Counted from the first letter of the stretch, positions 41,994-51,721 are shown. The stretch: DNA of 64,000 nt from Olleya aquimaris (GCF_003259525.1 NZ_QLLO01000002.1:62001-126000); one strand, 5' to 3'. Program-made: numbers and translations. Notes: a model not told the origin generated them from the letters alone.

Positions 41994-44402
41994 CTAGTTG
42001 CGAAGTGGTTTTCCTTTGGTTAACATGTGTTGAATACGTTCTAAAGTTTTACGCTCTGTACATAAACTTAAGAATGCTTCACGCTCTAAATCCAATAAAT
42101 ATTGTTCTGTAACTTTGGTTGGTTCTGATAAATCACCACCAGCCATCACGTATGCCAATTTGTTAGCTATTTTCATATCGTGTTCTGATATGTATTTAGA
42201 ATCTTCCATTGCATCTGTACCTACTAAAAACATCCCTAAAGCTTGTTTACCAAGTACTAATACATCATTACGTTTTACAGGTTGTGTGTAACCAGAATCT
42301 GCCATTAATTTAGCATGTTGCTTAGCAACTGCTATTTGACGGTCTTTGTTTACAACCACTACATCTTTACCTTTTTGTAATAGGTTTAAGTCAAATGCTT
42401 CATAAGCAGAAGTCGATACTTTTGCCATACCTATAGTTAAGAAATGCTCTTGTAACACATTAAGTTGTACGTCTCCTTTTTGGAATAGGTCTTGTGCTCT
42501 TAAAGCCATTTCTTTAGAACCTCCACCACCAGGAATCACTCCAACACCAAACTCTACAAGTCCCATGTAAGTTTCTGCTGCTGCAACTACTTTATCTGCG
42601 TGTAATGATAATTCGCATCCACCACCTAAAGTCATTCCATGAGGTGCAGAAACCGTTGGTATTGCAGAATAACGCATACGCATCATAGTGTCTTGGAAGT
42701 ATTTGATAGCCATGTTAAGCTCGTCATATTCTTGCTCTGCAGCCATCATAAATATCATACCAATGTTAGCACCAACAGAGAAGTTTGCTCCTTGATTACC
42801 TACCACTAATCCTGCAAAGTCTTTTTCGGCTAAATCAATAGCTTTATTTATTCCAGCTAAAACGTCTCCTCCAATGGTATTCATTTTAGATTGGAACTCG
42901 CAGTTTAAAATTCCGTCACCTATATCTTCAATAACAACACCCGAGTTTTTAAATACTTCGTTAGTTTTTCTGATATTATCTAATATGATGAAACTGTCTT
43001 GACCTGGAATTTTGGTTTGTTTTTTAGAAGGAATATCATAAAAATATGTTGCACCATCTTTTACAGTATAGAAAGAAGTATTACCAGAAGCTATCATCTG
43101 GTTAACCCAAGCAGCAGGTTCTAAACCTTCCGCTTTCATAAGTTCTATTCCTTTTTCTACACCTATAGCATCCCAAATTTGGAAAGGACCATGTTCCCAT
43201 CCAAAACCAGCTTTCATAGCATCATCAATCTTGTAAAGCTCGTCTGAAATTTCTGGAATACGATTAGATACATATGCAAATAAAGCAGTAAAGCTTTTTC
43301 TGTAAAACTCACCTGCTTTATCTTTTCCTTTTACTAATATTTTAAATCGGTCAACAACCTTATCGACTGTTTTGGTTAACTCTAATGTTGCAAATTTTGC
43401 TTTTTTAGCAGAACGATATTCTAGAGTGTTTAAGTCAAGAGATAATATTTCTTTTCTGCCATCTGCAGAAACACTTTTTTTGTAGAAACCTTGTCCAGTT
43501 TTGCTACCTAACCATTTGTTTTCCATCATGGTATTGATGAAACTAGGTAATTTGAATAACTCTGAGCGCTCGTCATTAGGACAATTTTCTCTAATTCCGT
43601 TTGCCACATGAACTAACGTGTCTAATCCTACAACATCAACAGTTCTAAACGTTGCTGATTTAGGTCTACCTATAACTGGTCCTGATAATTTATCTACCTC
43701 TTCAATAGTTAAATCTAATTCTTTAACCGCGTGAAAAAGACTTTGGATGCTGAAAATACCAATTCGGTTTCCGATAAACGCAGGTGTATCTTTAGCAACT
43801 ACAGATGTTTTTCCTAAAAATTTCTCTCCATATTCATTTAAAAAATCTAAAACTTCTTGATCTGTTTTTGGACCAGGAATAATTTCGAATAATTTTAAGT
43901 AACGTGCAGGATTGAAAAAGTGAGTTCCGCAGAAATGTTTTTGGAAATCTTCACTACGTCCTTCGCTCATGAATTTAATAGGAATCCCTGAGGTGTTTGA
44001 GGTAATTAATGTACCAGGCGTACGGTATTTTTCTAGTTTTTCAAACACTTGTTGTTTGATATCTAGTCTTTCAACCACAACTTCCATAATCCAGTCGACA
44101 TCTGCGACTTTAGCAATATCGTCTTCTAAGTTTCCAGTAGTAATACGACTTGCAAAAGATGAATGATAAATAGGAGAGGGTTTAGATTTTAAAGATGCTG
44201 CTAAAGCATCATTTACCAATCTGTTTCTTACTACTTTATCTTCTAAAGTTAACCCTTTAGCTTTTTCTTTGTCGTTTAATTCTCTAGGAACGATGTCTAA
44301 TAATAAAACATCTACGCCAATGTTAGCAAAATGACAAGCGATACCGCTTCCCATAATTCCTGAACCAATAATGGCTATTTTTTTAATTCTACGTTTGCTC
44401 AT
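41994..44402 (-). CDS. fadB: fused 3-hydroxyacyl-CoA dehydrogenase / enoyl-CoA hydratase
   Basis: 802 residues. The dehydrogenase comes first: NAD-binding GSGIMGSGIACHFANIG at the N-terminus, then HFFNPARYLKLFEIIPG and the C-terminal dehydrogenase domain with FRTVDVVGLDTL. The enoyl-CoA hydratase/crotonase part follows (about 490-690), with GANFSVGANIGMI and the oxyanion-hole stretch GMTLGGGCELSLHADKV, then VEFGVGVIPGGGGSKEM. The order is the reverse of E. coli FadB. It carries out hydration and oxidation steps of beta-oxidation. It starts two bases after the marR stop codon, so the genes are co-transcribed. Confidence 0.94.
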   Translation of the reverse strand: MSKRRIKKIAIIGSGIMGSGIACHFANIGVDVLLLDIVPRELNDKEKAKGLTLEDKVVRNRLVNDALAASLKSKPSPIYHSSFASRITTGNLEDDIAKVADVDWIMEVVVERLDIKQQVFEKLEKYRTPGTLITSNTSGIPIKFMSEGRSEDFQKHFCGTHFFNPARYLKLFEIIPGPKTDQEVLDFLNEYGEKFLGKTSVVAKDTPAFIGNRIGIFSIQSLFHAVKELDLTIEEVDKLSGPVIGRPKSATFRTVDVVGLDTLVHVANGIRENCPNDERSELFKLPSFINTMMENKWLGSKTGQGFYKKSVSADGRKEILSLDLNTLEYRSAKKAKFATLELTKTVDKVVDRFKILVKGKDKAGEFYRKSFTALFAYVSNRIPEISDELYKIDDAMKAGFGWEHGPFQIWDAIGVEKGIELMKAEGLEPAAWVNQMIASGNTSFYTVKDGATYFYDIPSKKQTKIPGQDSFIILDNIRKTNEVFKNSGVVIEDIGDGILNCEFQSKMNTIGGDVLAGINKAIDLAEKDFAGLVVGNQGANFSVGANIGMIFMMAAEQEYDELNMAIKYFQDTMMRMRYSAIPTVSAPHGMTLGGGCELSLHADKVVAAAETYMGLVEFGVGVIPGGGGSKEMALRAQDLFQKGDVQLNVLQEHFLTIGMAKVSTSAYEAFDLNLLQKGKDVVVVNKDRQIAVAKQHAKLMADSGYTQPVKRNDVLVLGKQALGMFLVGTDAMEDSKYISEHDMKIANKLAYVMAGGDLSEPTKVTEQYLLDLEREAFLSLCTERKTLERIQHMLTKGKPLRN

Positions 44403-44404
44403 AT

Positions 44405-44854
44405 TTAAATAATAGATTCTTTAGTATATATTTTTTTGTTAGAAATTAACTCGTTAATAGTATCCGAGACTTCATAAAAATGTTTTAGTTTTTCTTCAGA
44501 AACGTGTTCTCTAATGGCTTCATTAAATACTAAAACGCGTTCTTTTGCATCTTTGCGTTTTTCTTTACCAAAAGGGGTTAAATGAATTAAAACACCACGT
44601 CCATCATTAGGATTTGGTTTACGTTCTATTAAATCTAACTCATCCATTCGTTTTAAAATTCTTGAAAGGCTAGTTGCTTCCATACCCATTATTGGTCCAA
44701 GTGAAGTAGAAGGTGTTCCATTTTCTGGGTCAATACTTAATAATGTAAATCCGGTAGCCATAGTAGTACCAAATTTTGCAGCTTCTTCATTATACATTTT
44801 ATTAACTGCTAACCATGTGGTTCTAAGTATGTAATCAATGGTTCTATCTTTCAT
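44405..44854 (-). CDS. MarR-family transcriptional regulator of the beta-oxidation operon
   Basis: 149 residues with the winged helix-turn-helix of MarR: LGPIMGMEATSLSRILKRMDE as recognition region and a wing with RKPNPNDGRGVLIHLTPFG. N- and C-terminal helices form the dimer interface. It is the first gene of the unit followed by the fused dehydrogenase/hydratase, thiolase and dehydrogenase. A 28-bp perfect palindrome 43 bases before its ATG, next to a TATCTTTG -7 box, is the likely autoregulatory operator. The inducing ligand may be an acyl-CoA, by analogy with other fatty-acid regulators. Confidence 0.93.
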   Translation of the reverse strand: MKDRTIDYILRTTWLAVNKMYNEEAAKFGTTMATGFTLLSIDPENGTPSTSLGPIMGMEATSLSRILKRMDELDLIERKPNPNDGRGVLIHLTPFGKEKRKDAKERVLVFNEAIREHVSEEKLKHFYEVSDTINELISNKKIYTKESII

Positions 44855-44884
44855 TTTTTATAACGTAATTAATTGTTATGTTTC

Positions 44885-44892
44885 CAAAGATA
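44885..44892 (-). promoter_or_regulatory. -7 box (TATCTTTG) of the marR/beta-oxidation operon
   Basis: Exact match to the Bacteroidota TAnnTTTG consensus on the minus strand, about 30 bases before the marR ATG and four bases downstream of the palindrome, whose left arm would occupy the -33 region. Confidence 0.6.
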
Positions 44893-44896
44893 GTAA

Positions 44897-44924
44897 AAAT
44901 TTATTATGCATGCATAATAAATTT
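44897..44924. promoter_or_regulatory. 28-bp perfect palindrome, probable MarR operator
   Basis: AAATTTATTATGCA followed by its exact reverse complement. Length and dyad symmetry fit a dimeric winged-helix repressor site, and it covers the region directly upstream of the -7 box. Not seen elsewhere in the window. The different palindrome in front of the ligase gene suggests another regulator there. Confidence 0.65.
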
Positions 44925-44940
44925 AAAATTGTGCATAAAA

Positions 44941-44967
44941 AAAGCTATCTGTTAATTAGATAGCTTT
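44941..44967 (-). terminator. hairpin terminator of the acyl-CoA ligase gene
   Basis: AAAGCTATCT arms (44967-44958 and 44950-44941 on the minus strand) with a 7-base loop and a following T-run. It lies after the ligase stop at 44975 and isolates that gene from marR. Confidence 0.82.
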
Positions 44968-44974
44968 AGGTTAT

Positions 44975-46747
44975 TTAGCAACGGTATATTTTATCGTATA
45001 AGTCTTGATAAATACCCTTAATAATGTCGCGTTTCATTTTCATGGTTGGTGTTAAATGTCCACCATCAATTGTCCACACATCAGGAGTTAGCTCGAAGCG
45101 TTTAATTTGTTCCCATTTACCAAAGTGTGTATTACATTGGTCAACTTCTTCTTGAATTCTATTAATGATTTCTTGAGAACTAGCTATAGCTGCATTAGAT
45201 TTTTCAATTTGTTTACCTTTTCTGTCAATCCATTCTTGAATAAATTCAAAATTAGGTTGAATAATTGCTGCAGGCATTTTTTCGCCTTCACCAACAACCA
45301 TGACTTGTTCTATAAATCTAGACTGTTTTAATTCGTTTTCAAGAAGTGTAGGAATAACATATTTTCCACCAGAAGTTTTAAACATTTCTTTTTTACGACC
45401 AGTAATTTTTAAGAAACCATCCGGATCAATTTCGCCTTTATCACCTGTATGAAAATAATCGCCAGTCATCACACTTGCTGTTTTTTCTGGGTCTTTATAA
45501 TAACCCATCATAACATTTCTTCCTTTAATTAATAACTCACCATCTTCTGCAATTTTGACTTCAACACCATCTATTGGTTTACCCACAGTGCCAACTTTAA
45601 ACATGTTGTCTTCATATTGTCCAACTGACACAACTGGAGAAGTTTCTGTTAAACCGTAGCCTTCCATAACTTGCATACCTGCAGCACAAAATACTCTAGT
45701 TAGTCTTGGTTGCAAAGGTGCACTACCTGATACCATTGTAGTTAGTTCTCCTCCTAAAGCCTCTCTCCATTTGCTAAAAATTAATTTACTAGCAATTTTT
45801 AGTTTAAATTCATACCATGCACCATTTTTTCCATAAGGTTCCCATTGTTCTCCTAATGCGATTGCCCAATGAAATAATTTACTTTTAATACCAGTTAAAT
45901 CGGCACCTTTGGCGTATATTTTGTCATAAACTTTTTCTAAAAGTCTAGGTACAACACTCATTAAATTTGGTTTTACCTCTTTAGCATTATCACCAATTTT
46001 ATCAATACCTTCTGCATAATAAATAGAAACACCTGCATGTTGGTAAATATAAATTAGCACACGTTCAAAAATGTGGCATATAGGTAAAAAGCTTAATACT
46101 TTTGGGTTTCCTTCCGATAATGGTAATCTTGGTACGCTATTTAAAACATTACTAGTTATGTTGTCATGAGATAACATGACACCTTTAGGTTTTCCTGTAG
46201 TACCAGATGTATAAATTATGGTTGCTAAATCATGTGGTTTTACTGCCTCTTTTCTAGCTTCTACTTCTGGTTGATTACTTGTGTCTTTTCCAAGTTCAAA
46301 TAACTCTGAGTAATGTTTACAACCCTCTATATGGTCAAAACTATATACTTCTTTTAGGCTGGTGTTTGCTTTAACTTTGTTTACTTTATCAAAGACTTCT
46401 TGATCAGACACAAAGCAATAGATGGATTCGCTATGGTTAAGTACATATTCATAATCTTCTGCAGAAATAGTTGGGTAAATAGGTATGTTTTGTGCACCAA
46501 GTTGTAAAATTCCTATATCCATAATATTCCACTCTGTTCTATTAGTAGAAGATATGATGGCAATTTTATCGTTTGTGTTAACGCCTAGTTTTAATAATGC
46601 TCTACTTATAGCATTGGCTTTATTAAGATATTCTTTAGTCGATGTTTTCTCCCAAACACCCTCTTTTTTGGTTACCAAAGCAGCATCAAGATTGTATTTT
46701 TCTAATTGGTAATACGGAAAATCAAAAAGGCGTGTAATTTCTATCAT
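44975..46747 (-). CDS. fadD: long-chain acyl-CoA ligase (AMP-forming)
   Basis: 590 residues of the adenylate-forming family. P-loop-like motif IIYTSGTTGKPKGVMLSH near residue 180, A5 motif GYGLTETSPVVSV near 355, A7 YFHTGDKGEIDPDGFLKITGRKKEMFKTSGGKYV near 425-455. It activates fatty acids to acyl-CoA before entry into beta-oxidation. It has its own promoter and terminator, separate from the marR-led operon. The promoter carries a 23-bp palindrome. The symbol reflects role; related long-chain ligases can have other names. Confidence 0.92.
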   Translation of the reverse strand: MIEITRLFDFPYYQLEKYNLDAALVTKKEGVWEKTSTKEYLNKANAISRALLKLGVNTNDKIAIISSTNRTEWNIMDIGILQLGAQNIPIYPTISAEDYEYVLNHSESIYCFVSDQEVFDKVNKVKANTSLKEVYSFDHIEGCKHYSELFELGKDTSNQPEVEARKEAVKPHDLATIIYTSGTTGKPKGVMLSHDNITSNVLNSVPRLPLSEGNPKVLSFLPICHIFERVLIYIYQHAGVSIYYAEGIDKIGDNAKEVKPNLMSVVPRLLEKVYDKIYAKGADLTGIKSKLFHWAIALGEQWEPYGKNGAWYEFKLKIASKLIFSKWREALGGELTTMVSGSAPLQPRLTRVFCAAGMQVMEGYGLTETSPVVSVGQYEDNMFKVGTVGKPIDGVEVKIAEDGELLIKGRNVMMGYYKDPEKTASVMTGDYFHTGDKGEIDPDGFLKITGRKKEMFKTSGGKYVIPTLLENELKQSRFIEQVMVVGEGEKMPAAIIQPNFEFIQEWIDRKGKQIEKSNAAIASSQEIINRIQEEVDQCNTHFGKWEQIKRFELTPDVWTIDGGHLTPTMKMKRDIIKGIYQDLYDKIYRC

Positions 46748-46775
46748 TAGTCAGTGTACGAAGTTATTAAGTTTG

Positions 46776-46783
46776 CAAAGTAT
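46776..46783 (-). promoter_or_regulatory. candidate -7 box (ATACTTTG) of the ligase gene
   Basis: Near match to TAnnTTTG on the minus strand, about 28 bases before the ATG. A TTTG lies in the centre of the palindrome 18 bases upstream and would be the -33 element. Confidence 0.45.
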
Positions 46784-46790
46784 GAAATTT

Positions 46791-46813
46791 TATATCTATT
46801 TCAAATAGATATA
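46791..46813. promoter_or_regulatory. 23-bp perfect palindrome overlapping the ligase promoter
   Basis: TATATCTATTT-C-AAATAGATATA, 11-base arms around one base, 43 bases before the ligase ATG. Its middle contains the TTTG that would serve as -33 element, as expected for a repressor site. It also abuts the A/T run of the upstream terminator. Confidence 0.6.
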
Positions 46814-46842
46814 AAAAAAAGGAGCTGTATTTAAACAGCTCC
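46813..46842 (-). terminator. hairpin terminator downstream of the AraC-type gene
   Basis: GGAGCTGT (46842-46835, minus) and its complement (46828-46821) around ATTTAA-like loop, then eight T. It lies 187 bases after the regulator's stop codon, with nothing recognisable in between. Confidence 0.78.
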
Positions 46843-47028
46843 TGTGCTAACTGATTGATAGCTTGAATAAATGCTTATTTGATTTTTATTTAATAACTAA
46901 CTATTTTTAAATGAATCCCTTAACTTTCATTTAAATTAAATAAAATGCATTAATCCATAGCTAAATTATGTAAAATCTTTGAAATAATAGGTGTAAAAAA
47001 TCGTAAAAATTACTTAAAAGTGTAAATA

Positions 47029-47838
47029 TTACTCTTTTAAGTAATTATTTAAAAATTCGTTATCAGATTTGAAATAATCTGTAGGTTTCTGATTCATAAA
47101 AAGATTAAAATCTTTTGAGAAGTGAGACAAATCGTAATAGCTGTAATATTCAATTAGTTGAGATATAGAGGCTTGTTTGGATTCATACTTTTTCATTAAA
47201 TTCAAAAATTTATAAAGTTTAATAAACTTTAAAGGTGTCAAGCCTACTATTTTTTTAAATTGTAATTCTAGGTGTTTTTGAGAAATAGGAATCTGTTTTA
47301 ATAACTCTTCAACATTTATTTTGCCTTCTTTTTGATAAATAAGTTTTATTGCTTCATCTACTAATCTTGTATTATTATTTTCAAATAAATCTAAACTTAA
47401 AAGTTGTTTTTCAATCTTTTTAGCTAAATGATTACAGTCATCTATCTGTTCTTCAAACAAAGGACTTAAAAGGTTAAATAACTCTAAATTTATTTCTGAT
47501 AATTTAACATGTTTATCTGTAAATTTAGAGATGTCGCTTTTTAACAGTTTATATAATCCTGTTGGGTGTAAGTTGATTCCTAAATTATAATAAGGTGCTT
47601 TGGCATGCAGCTTATAAGATTTGTAAGACTGTCCTAATACAATTAACCCACTATTATTAAACTTGTTGTTTTTAAAAATAGTTTCAATTGGGACCTCTGA
47701 TTTTAAATAAATAATATGGCACTGAGCTGTAGGTATGACCTTTGAATGTAAAGGTATACTAGTACTGTCTACATTAAGTTCATAAAAATTATTTATTAAT
47801 GTATTCTCGGTAACACATTCTATATATTTAAAATTCAT
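47029..47838 (-). CDS. AraC-family transcriptional regulator
   Basis: 269 residues. The N-terminal part (1-160) is a beta-rich ligand domain of the DUF6597 kind. The C-terminal part has two helix-turn-helix motifs of the AraC fold: INVEELLKQIPISQKHLELQ then QFKKIVGLTPLKFIKLYKFL, and ASISQLIEYYSYYDLSHFSK with KDFNLFMNQKPTDYFK. Its target is unknown. It lies next to the acyl-CoA ligase gene, whose promoter palindrome may or may not be its site. The leader holds an inverted repeat directly before the ATG. Confidence 0.88.
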   Translation of the reverse strand: MNFKYIECVTENTLINNFYELNVDSTSIPLHSKVIPTAQCHIIYLKSEVPIETIFKNNKFNNSGLIVLGQSYKSYKLHAKAPYYNLGINLHPTGLYKLLKSDISKFTDKHVKLSEINLELFNLLSPLFEEQIDDCNHLAKKIEKQLLSLDLFENNNTRLVDEAIKLIYQKEGKINVEELLKQIPISQKHLELQFKKIVGLTPLKFIKLYKFLNLMKKYESKQASISQLIEYYSYYDLSHFSKDFNLFMNQKPTDYFKSDNEFLNNYLKE

Positions 47839-47872
47839 TTATAGAGGGGCTTTCTAAGTTAATCCTCTATAA
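47839..47872. other. 9-bp inverted repeat between purL and the AraC-type gene
   Basis: TTATAGAGG (47839-47847) and CCTCTATAA (47864-47872) with a 16-base loop, directly upstream of the regulator's ATG. There is no T-run, so either a weak terminator for purL, an operator or a translational control hairpin. Confidence 0.45.
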
Positions 47873-47900
47873 ACGTAAGAAAAATATTATAAATTAGAAC

Positions 47901-50900
47901 CTATTTCTTATTTTTATTTAGTATCCAAACTTTTGCATTTACAAAAGCTTCTAGCCAGGGTGACACTTGGTCTTCTCTATTATCTGGATAGTTTGCCCAA
48001 TTCCATTGAAATATAGAACGCTCTATATGTGGCATCATTACTAAATGTCGACCTGTTTTATCGCACATCATTGCTGTGTTATAATCAGATCCATTTGGAT
48101 TGGCAGGATAACTGTCGTAACCATATTTTGCTACAATATTGTAATTGTTTTCAGATTTTGGAAGATTAAATTTTCCTTCGCCATGACTAATCCATACACC
48201 TAATGTTGCATCTTCAAGTGTAGATAGCATCACAGAATTATTTTCTTGCACAGTAACTGAAGTAAAAGCACTTTCGTGTTTTTTAGAATTATTATGTAGC
48301 ATTTTTCCATGAACTTCATGTTCTGGATTAATTAATTCTAATTCCATAAATAGCTGACAACCATTACAAATACCTACAGACAGTGTGTCTTCTCTTTTAA
48401 AGAAGTTGTTTATGGCTTTATTAGCATTCTCGTTATATTTTATAGCTCCAGCCCATCCTTTTGCAGAGCCTAAAACATCGCTATTAGAAAAGCCTCCAAC
48501 AGCTCCCAGAAATTGAATGTCTTCCAAAGTTTCTCTTCCAGAAATTAAATCGGTCATATGGACATCCTTAACATCAAAACCTGCTAAATACATAGCATTA
48601 GCCATTTCGCGCTCAGAGTTACTACCTTTTTCACGCAATATAGCAGCTTTTGGTCTAGGTTTTGAAGCATCAATAACTGGTAATTTACCAGTGAAATGCT
48701 TTGGAAAATAATATTTTAAAGGTTGTTTAGCATAGTTTAAGTAACGTGTTTCTGCTAAATTATTTGCTGTTTGTTTTTGGTCTAATAAATAAGACGTTTT
48801 GTACCACATGTCTCTAAGTCGTGATACTGTCATTGTAAATACTTCTGTATTATTAATAATGCTTAACACATCTGTATTAGTGACTTTTCCAATATTATGA
48901 AATTGAATGTTTGCGTCTGTCAACACTTTCTCTATTGAAGCATCTTTAGATTGAAACACTATTCCAGAATTTTCAGAAAACAGTACTTTACAAGAATCTT
49001 TTTGGTTTAATGAGGTAATGTCTAATTCTGCACCTAAATTGATATCTGCAAAACACAGTTCTAGTAAAGTGGTAATTAATCCGCCAGAAGCTACATCATG
49101 ACCTGCTACAATTTGGTTGTTATTTATTAATTGCTGAATGGTATTAAATACAGTTTTAACATAAGCTGCCTCTTTAACATTGGGTGTGTTACTACCAACT
49201 TTATTTAGTATTTGTGCAAAAGAGCTTCCACCTAATTTAAAGTCGTCTTGTGACAGATTAACGTAATAAATATCACCACCATTTAATTTAAAAACAGGCT
49301 CGACTACCTTTTTTATATCGTTACAATTTGCTGCTGCAGAAATAATAACTGTCCCTGGAGAAATAACTTCTTCATTAGGATATTTTTGCTTCATGGATAA
49401 AGAATCTTTTCCAGTAGGAACATTAATACCCAAGTCTATAGCGTATTCTGAAATAGCTTGCACAGCTTCATATAGTCTTGCATCTTCACCTTCATTTTTA
49501 CAAGGCCACATCCAGTTAGCGGATAATGAAACACTTTTTAAACCTTCTTTTAAAGGCGCCCACATGATATTGGTTAGTGCTTCCGTAATACTATTTCTAC
49601 TTCCAGCAACAGGATCTATTAATCCTGAAATAGGTGAATGTCCAATAGACGTTGCAACGCCTTCTTTACCATTATAATCTAGTGCCATAACACCAACATT
49701 GTTAAGTGGTAATTGTAAAGGACCTACACATTGTTGTTTGGCAACTTTTCCGCCAACACAACGGTCCACTTTGTTAGTTAGCCAATCTTTACAAGCAACA
49801 GCTTCTAATTGTAATACTTGATCAAGGTAATTGTAAAACTCATTTGGATTGTAAGATATGCCACCATAATTACGGTCTACAGTTACATCTTGCATTATGG
49901 TTTTAGGAGAGCTTCCAAACATGTCTTCTAATGCCAAATCCATGGGTTTATTACTTGTAGATTTTGATTCAAAAGTAAACCTGTGATCTCCAGTAACATC
50001 GCCAACAGTGTACATTGGAGAACGTTCACGATCTGCAATACGCTTTAAAATGTCTAGATGTTTATCTGCAATGACTAATCCCATACGTTCTTGGGACTCG
50101 TTACCAATAATTTCTTTTGCAGATAAGGTTGGATCTCCAACAGGTAAAGCATCTAAATCTATATGTCCACCAGTGTCTTCAACTAATTCAGACAAACAGT
50201 TTAAATGTCCACCAGCACCATGATCATGAATAGATACAATATGGTTTTCATCACTTTCTACCATGCCTCGTACAGCATTAGCAGCACGTTTTTGCATTTC
50301 TGGGTTAGAACGTTGTACTGCGTTAAGCTCTATTCCTGTAGAGAATTCTCCAGTATCTGCAGAAGACACTGCAGCTCCACCCATACCAATTCTGTAGTTT
50401 TCGCCACCTAGGATAACAATTTTATCTCCTTCTTTTGGTGTGTCTTTTATAGCTTGATCTGCTTTGCCATAACCAATTCCACCAGCTTGCATAATTACTT
50501 TATCATAGCCAATTTTACGATTGGTTCTTTTTTCGCCATTAATAATAGTGCTTTTACTTTCGTCATGTTCAAAAGTTAAAACCGAACCACAGATTAGTGG
50601 TTGCCCAAATTTATTACCAAAGTCTGATGCACCATTACTTGCTTTAATTAAAATATCCATTGGTGTTTGGTACAACCAAGGACGTGCTTCCATGTTTTGT
50701 TCCCAAGGTCTGTTGTCTTCTAATCTTGAATAAGAGGTCATGTAAACTGCAGTTCCTGCTAAGGGTAATGATCCTTTTCCTCCAGCAAGTCTATCTCTAA
50801 TTTCTCCACCAGAGCCAGTTGCTGCTCCATTGAAGGGTTCAACAGTTGTTGGAAAGTTATGTGTTTCCGCTTTAAGCGAAATAACTGAATCAAAGTCCTT

Positions 50901-51605
50901 TTTAGTATAAAAATCAGGAATATCTGCTCGTTTTGGTGCAAATTGTTCTACAGTTGGCCCTTTTATAAAAGCCACATTGTCTTTGTATGCTGAAACAATA
51001 TCGTTGGGATGTTGCTTAGAGGTTTCTTTAATTAGTTTAAATAATGAAGTTGGTTTTTCTACACCATCTATAATGAGAGTTCCGTTAAAAATTTTATGAC
51101 GACAGTGCTCCGAGTTAACCTGTGAGAAACCAAATACTTCCGAGTCTGTTAATGGTCGACCTATTTTTTTAGAAACACCTTCTAAATACTCAATTTCTTC
51201 TTCATTTAAAGCTAGACCTTCTTGTTGGTTATAAGCAGCAATATCTTCAATATTTAAGATGGTTTCTGGTTGAATATTAATGGTAAATGACTCTTGATTT
51301 AAACCATTATATTTTTCAGAAATCATTGGGTCAAACCCTTTAAAATCTGATGTGCAAGCTTCAAATTCTTCAATTCTAATAATGCCATCAATGCCCATAT
51401 TTTGGGTTATCTCTACTGCATTGGTACTCCAAGGAGTAATCATTGCTGCTCTGGGACCAACAAAAAAAGCATCTAACGATGCTTGTTCTAATTTTGGCTG
51501 GTTGCCAAATAACCATGTCAATTTAGAGATGGTTTGCGTTGATAATTCTTTTGTTGCTTGAACAGCAAAGACTTTGCTGTTTTGGTTTCCGAAGAAATGA
51601 ATCAT
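47901..51605 (-). CDS. purL: phosphoribosylformylglycinamidine synthase, large single-chain form
   Basis: 1234 residues, the size of the one-chain FGAM synthase. N-terminal PurS-like region, linker, two AIR-synthase-type ATPase domains (around LKAETHNFPTTVEPFNGAAT and the later VGVMALDYNGKEG half), and a C-terminal glutaminase domain from about 1030. The glutaminase Cys is in VGICNGCQLFMEL near 1078, and a following WISHGEGKF segment belongs to the same domain. It converts FGAR, glutamine and ATP to FGAM in purine synthesis. Not in an operon with other pur genes here. A TAAATTTG box lies 35 bases upstream. Confidence 0.95.
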   Translation of the reverse strand: MIHFFGNQNSKVFAVQATKELSTQTISKLTWLFGNQPKLEQASLDAFFVGPRAAMITPWSTNAVEITQNMGIDGIIRIEEFEACTSDFKGFDPMISEKYNGLNQESFTINIQPETILNIEDIAAYNQQEGLALNEEEIEYLEGVSKKIGRPLTDSEVFGFSQVNSEHCRHKIFNGTLIIDGVEKPTSLFKLIKETSKQHPNDIVSAYKDNVAFIKGPTVEQFAPKRADIPDFYTKKDFDSVISLKAETHNFPTTVEPFNGAATGSGGEIRDRLAGGKGSLPLAGTAVYMTSYSRLEDNRPWEQNMEARPWLYQTPMDILIKASNGASDFGNKFGQPLICGSVLTFEHDESKSTIINGEKRTNRKIGYDKVIMQAGGIGYGKADQAIKDTPKEGDKIVILGGENYRIGMGGAAVSSADTGEFSTGIELNAVQRSNPEMQKRAANAVRGMVESDENHIVSIHDHGAGGHLNCLSELVEDTGGHIDLDALPVGDPTLSAKEIIGNESQERMGLVIADKHLDILKRIADRERSPMYTVGDVTGDHRFTFESKSTSNKPMDLALEDMFGSSPKTIMQDVTVDRNYGGISYNPNEFYNYLDQVLQLEAVACKDWLTNKVDRCVGGKVAKQQCVGPLQLPLNNVGVMALDYNGKEGVATSIGHSPISGLIDPVAGSRNSITEALTNIMWAPLKEGLKSVSLSANWMWPCKNEGEDARLYEAVQAISEYAIDLGINVPTGKDSLSMKQKYPNEEVISPGTVIISAAANCNDIKKVVEPVFKLNGGDIYYVNLSQDDFKLGGSSFAQILNKVGSNTPNVKEAAYVKTVFNTIQQLINNNQIVAGHDVASGGLITTLLELCFADINLGAELDITSLNQKDSCKVLFSENSGIVFQSKDASIEKVLTDANIQFHNIGKVTNTDVLSIINNTEVFTMTVSRLRDMWYKTSYLLDQKQTANNLAETRYLNYAKQPLKYYFPKHFTGKLPVIDASKPRPKAAILREKGSNSEREMANAMYLAGFDVKDVHMTDLISGRETLEDIQFLGAVGGFSNSDVLGSAKGWAGAIKYNENANKAINNFFKREDTLSVGICNGCQLFMELELINPEHEVHGKMLHNNSKKHESAFTSVTVQENNSVMLSTLEDATLGVWISHGEGKFNLPKSENNYNIVAKYGYDSYPANPNGSDYNTAMMCDKTGRHLVMMPHIERSIFQWNWANYPDNREDQVSPWLEAFVNAKVWILNKNKK

Positions 51606-51639
51606 TATATTTTAGTTTGAGTGTTGTTTTTACAAGTCA

Positions 51640-51647
51640 CAAATTTA
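51640..51647 (-). promoter_or_regulatory. candidate -7 box (TAAATTTG) of purL
   Basis: Minus-strand TAAATTTG matches TAnnTTTG, 34 bases before the purL ATG. No clear -33 TTG and no purine riboswitch-like fold were recognised in the 115-base upstream stretch. Confidence 0.4.
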
Positions 51648-51721
51648 AGTTTTTTAGTTAGAATAGCTTATAAAAAATGTGGCTTAATTTAAGAGTTATT
51701 CACTAGGTTTTAAACAAAAAA

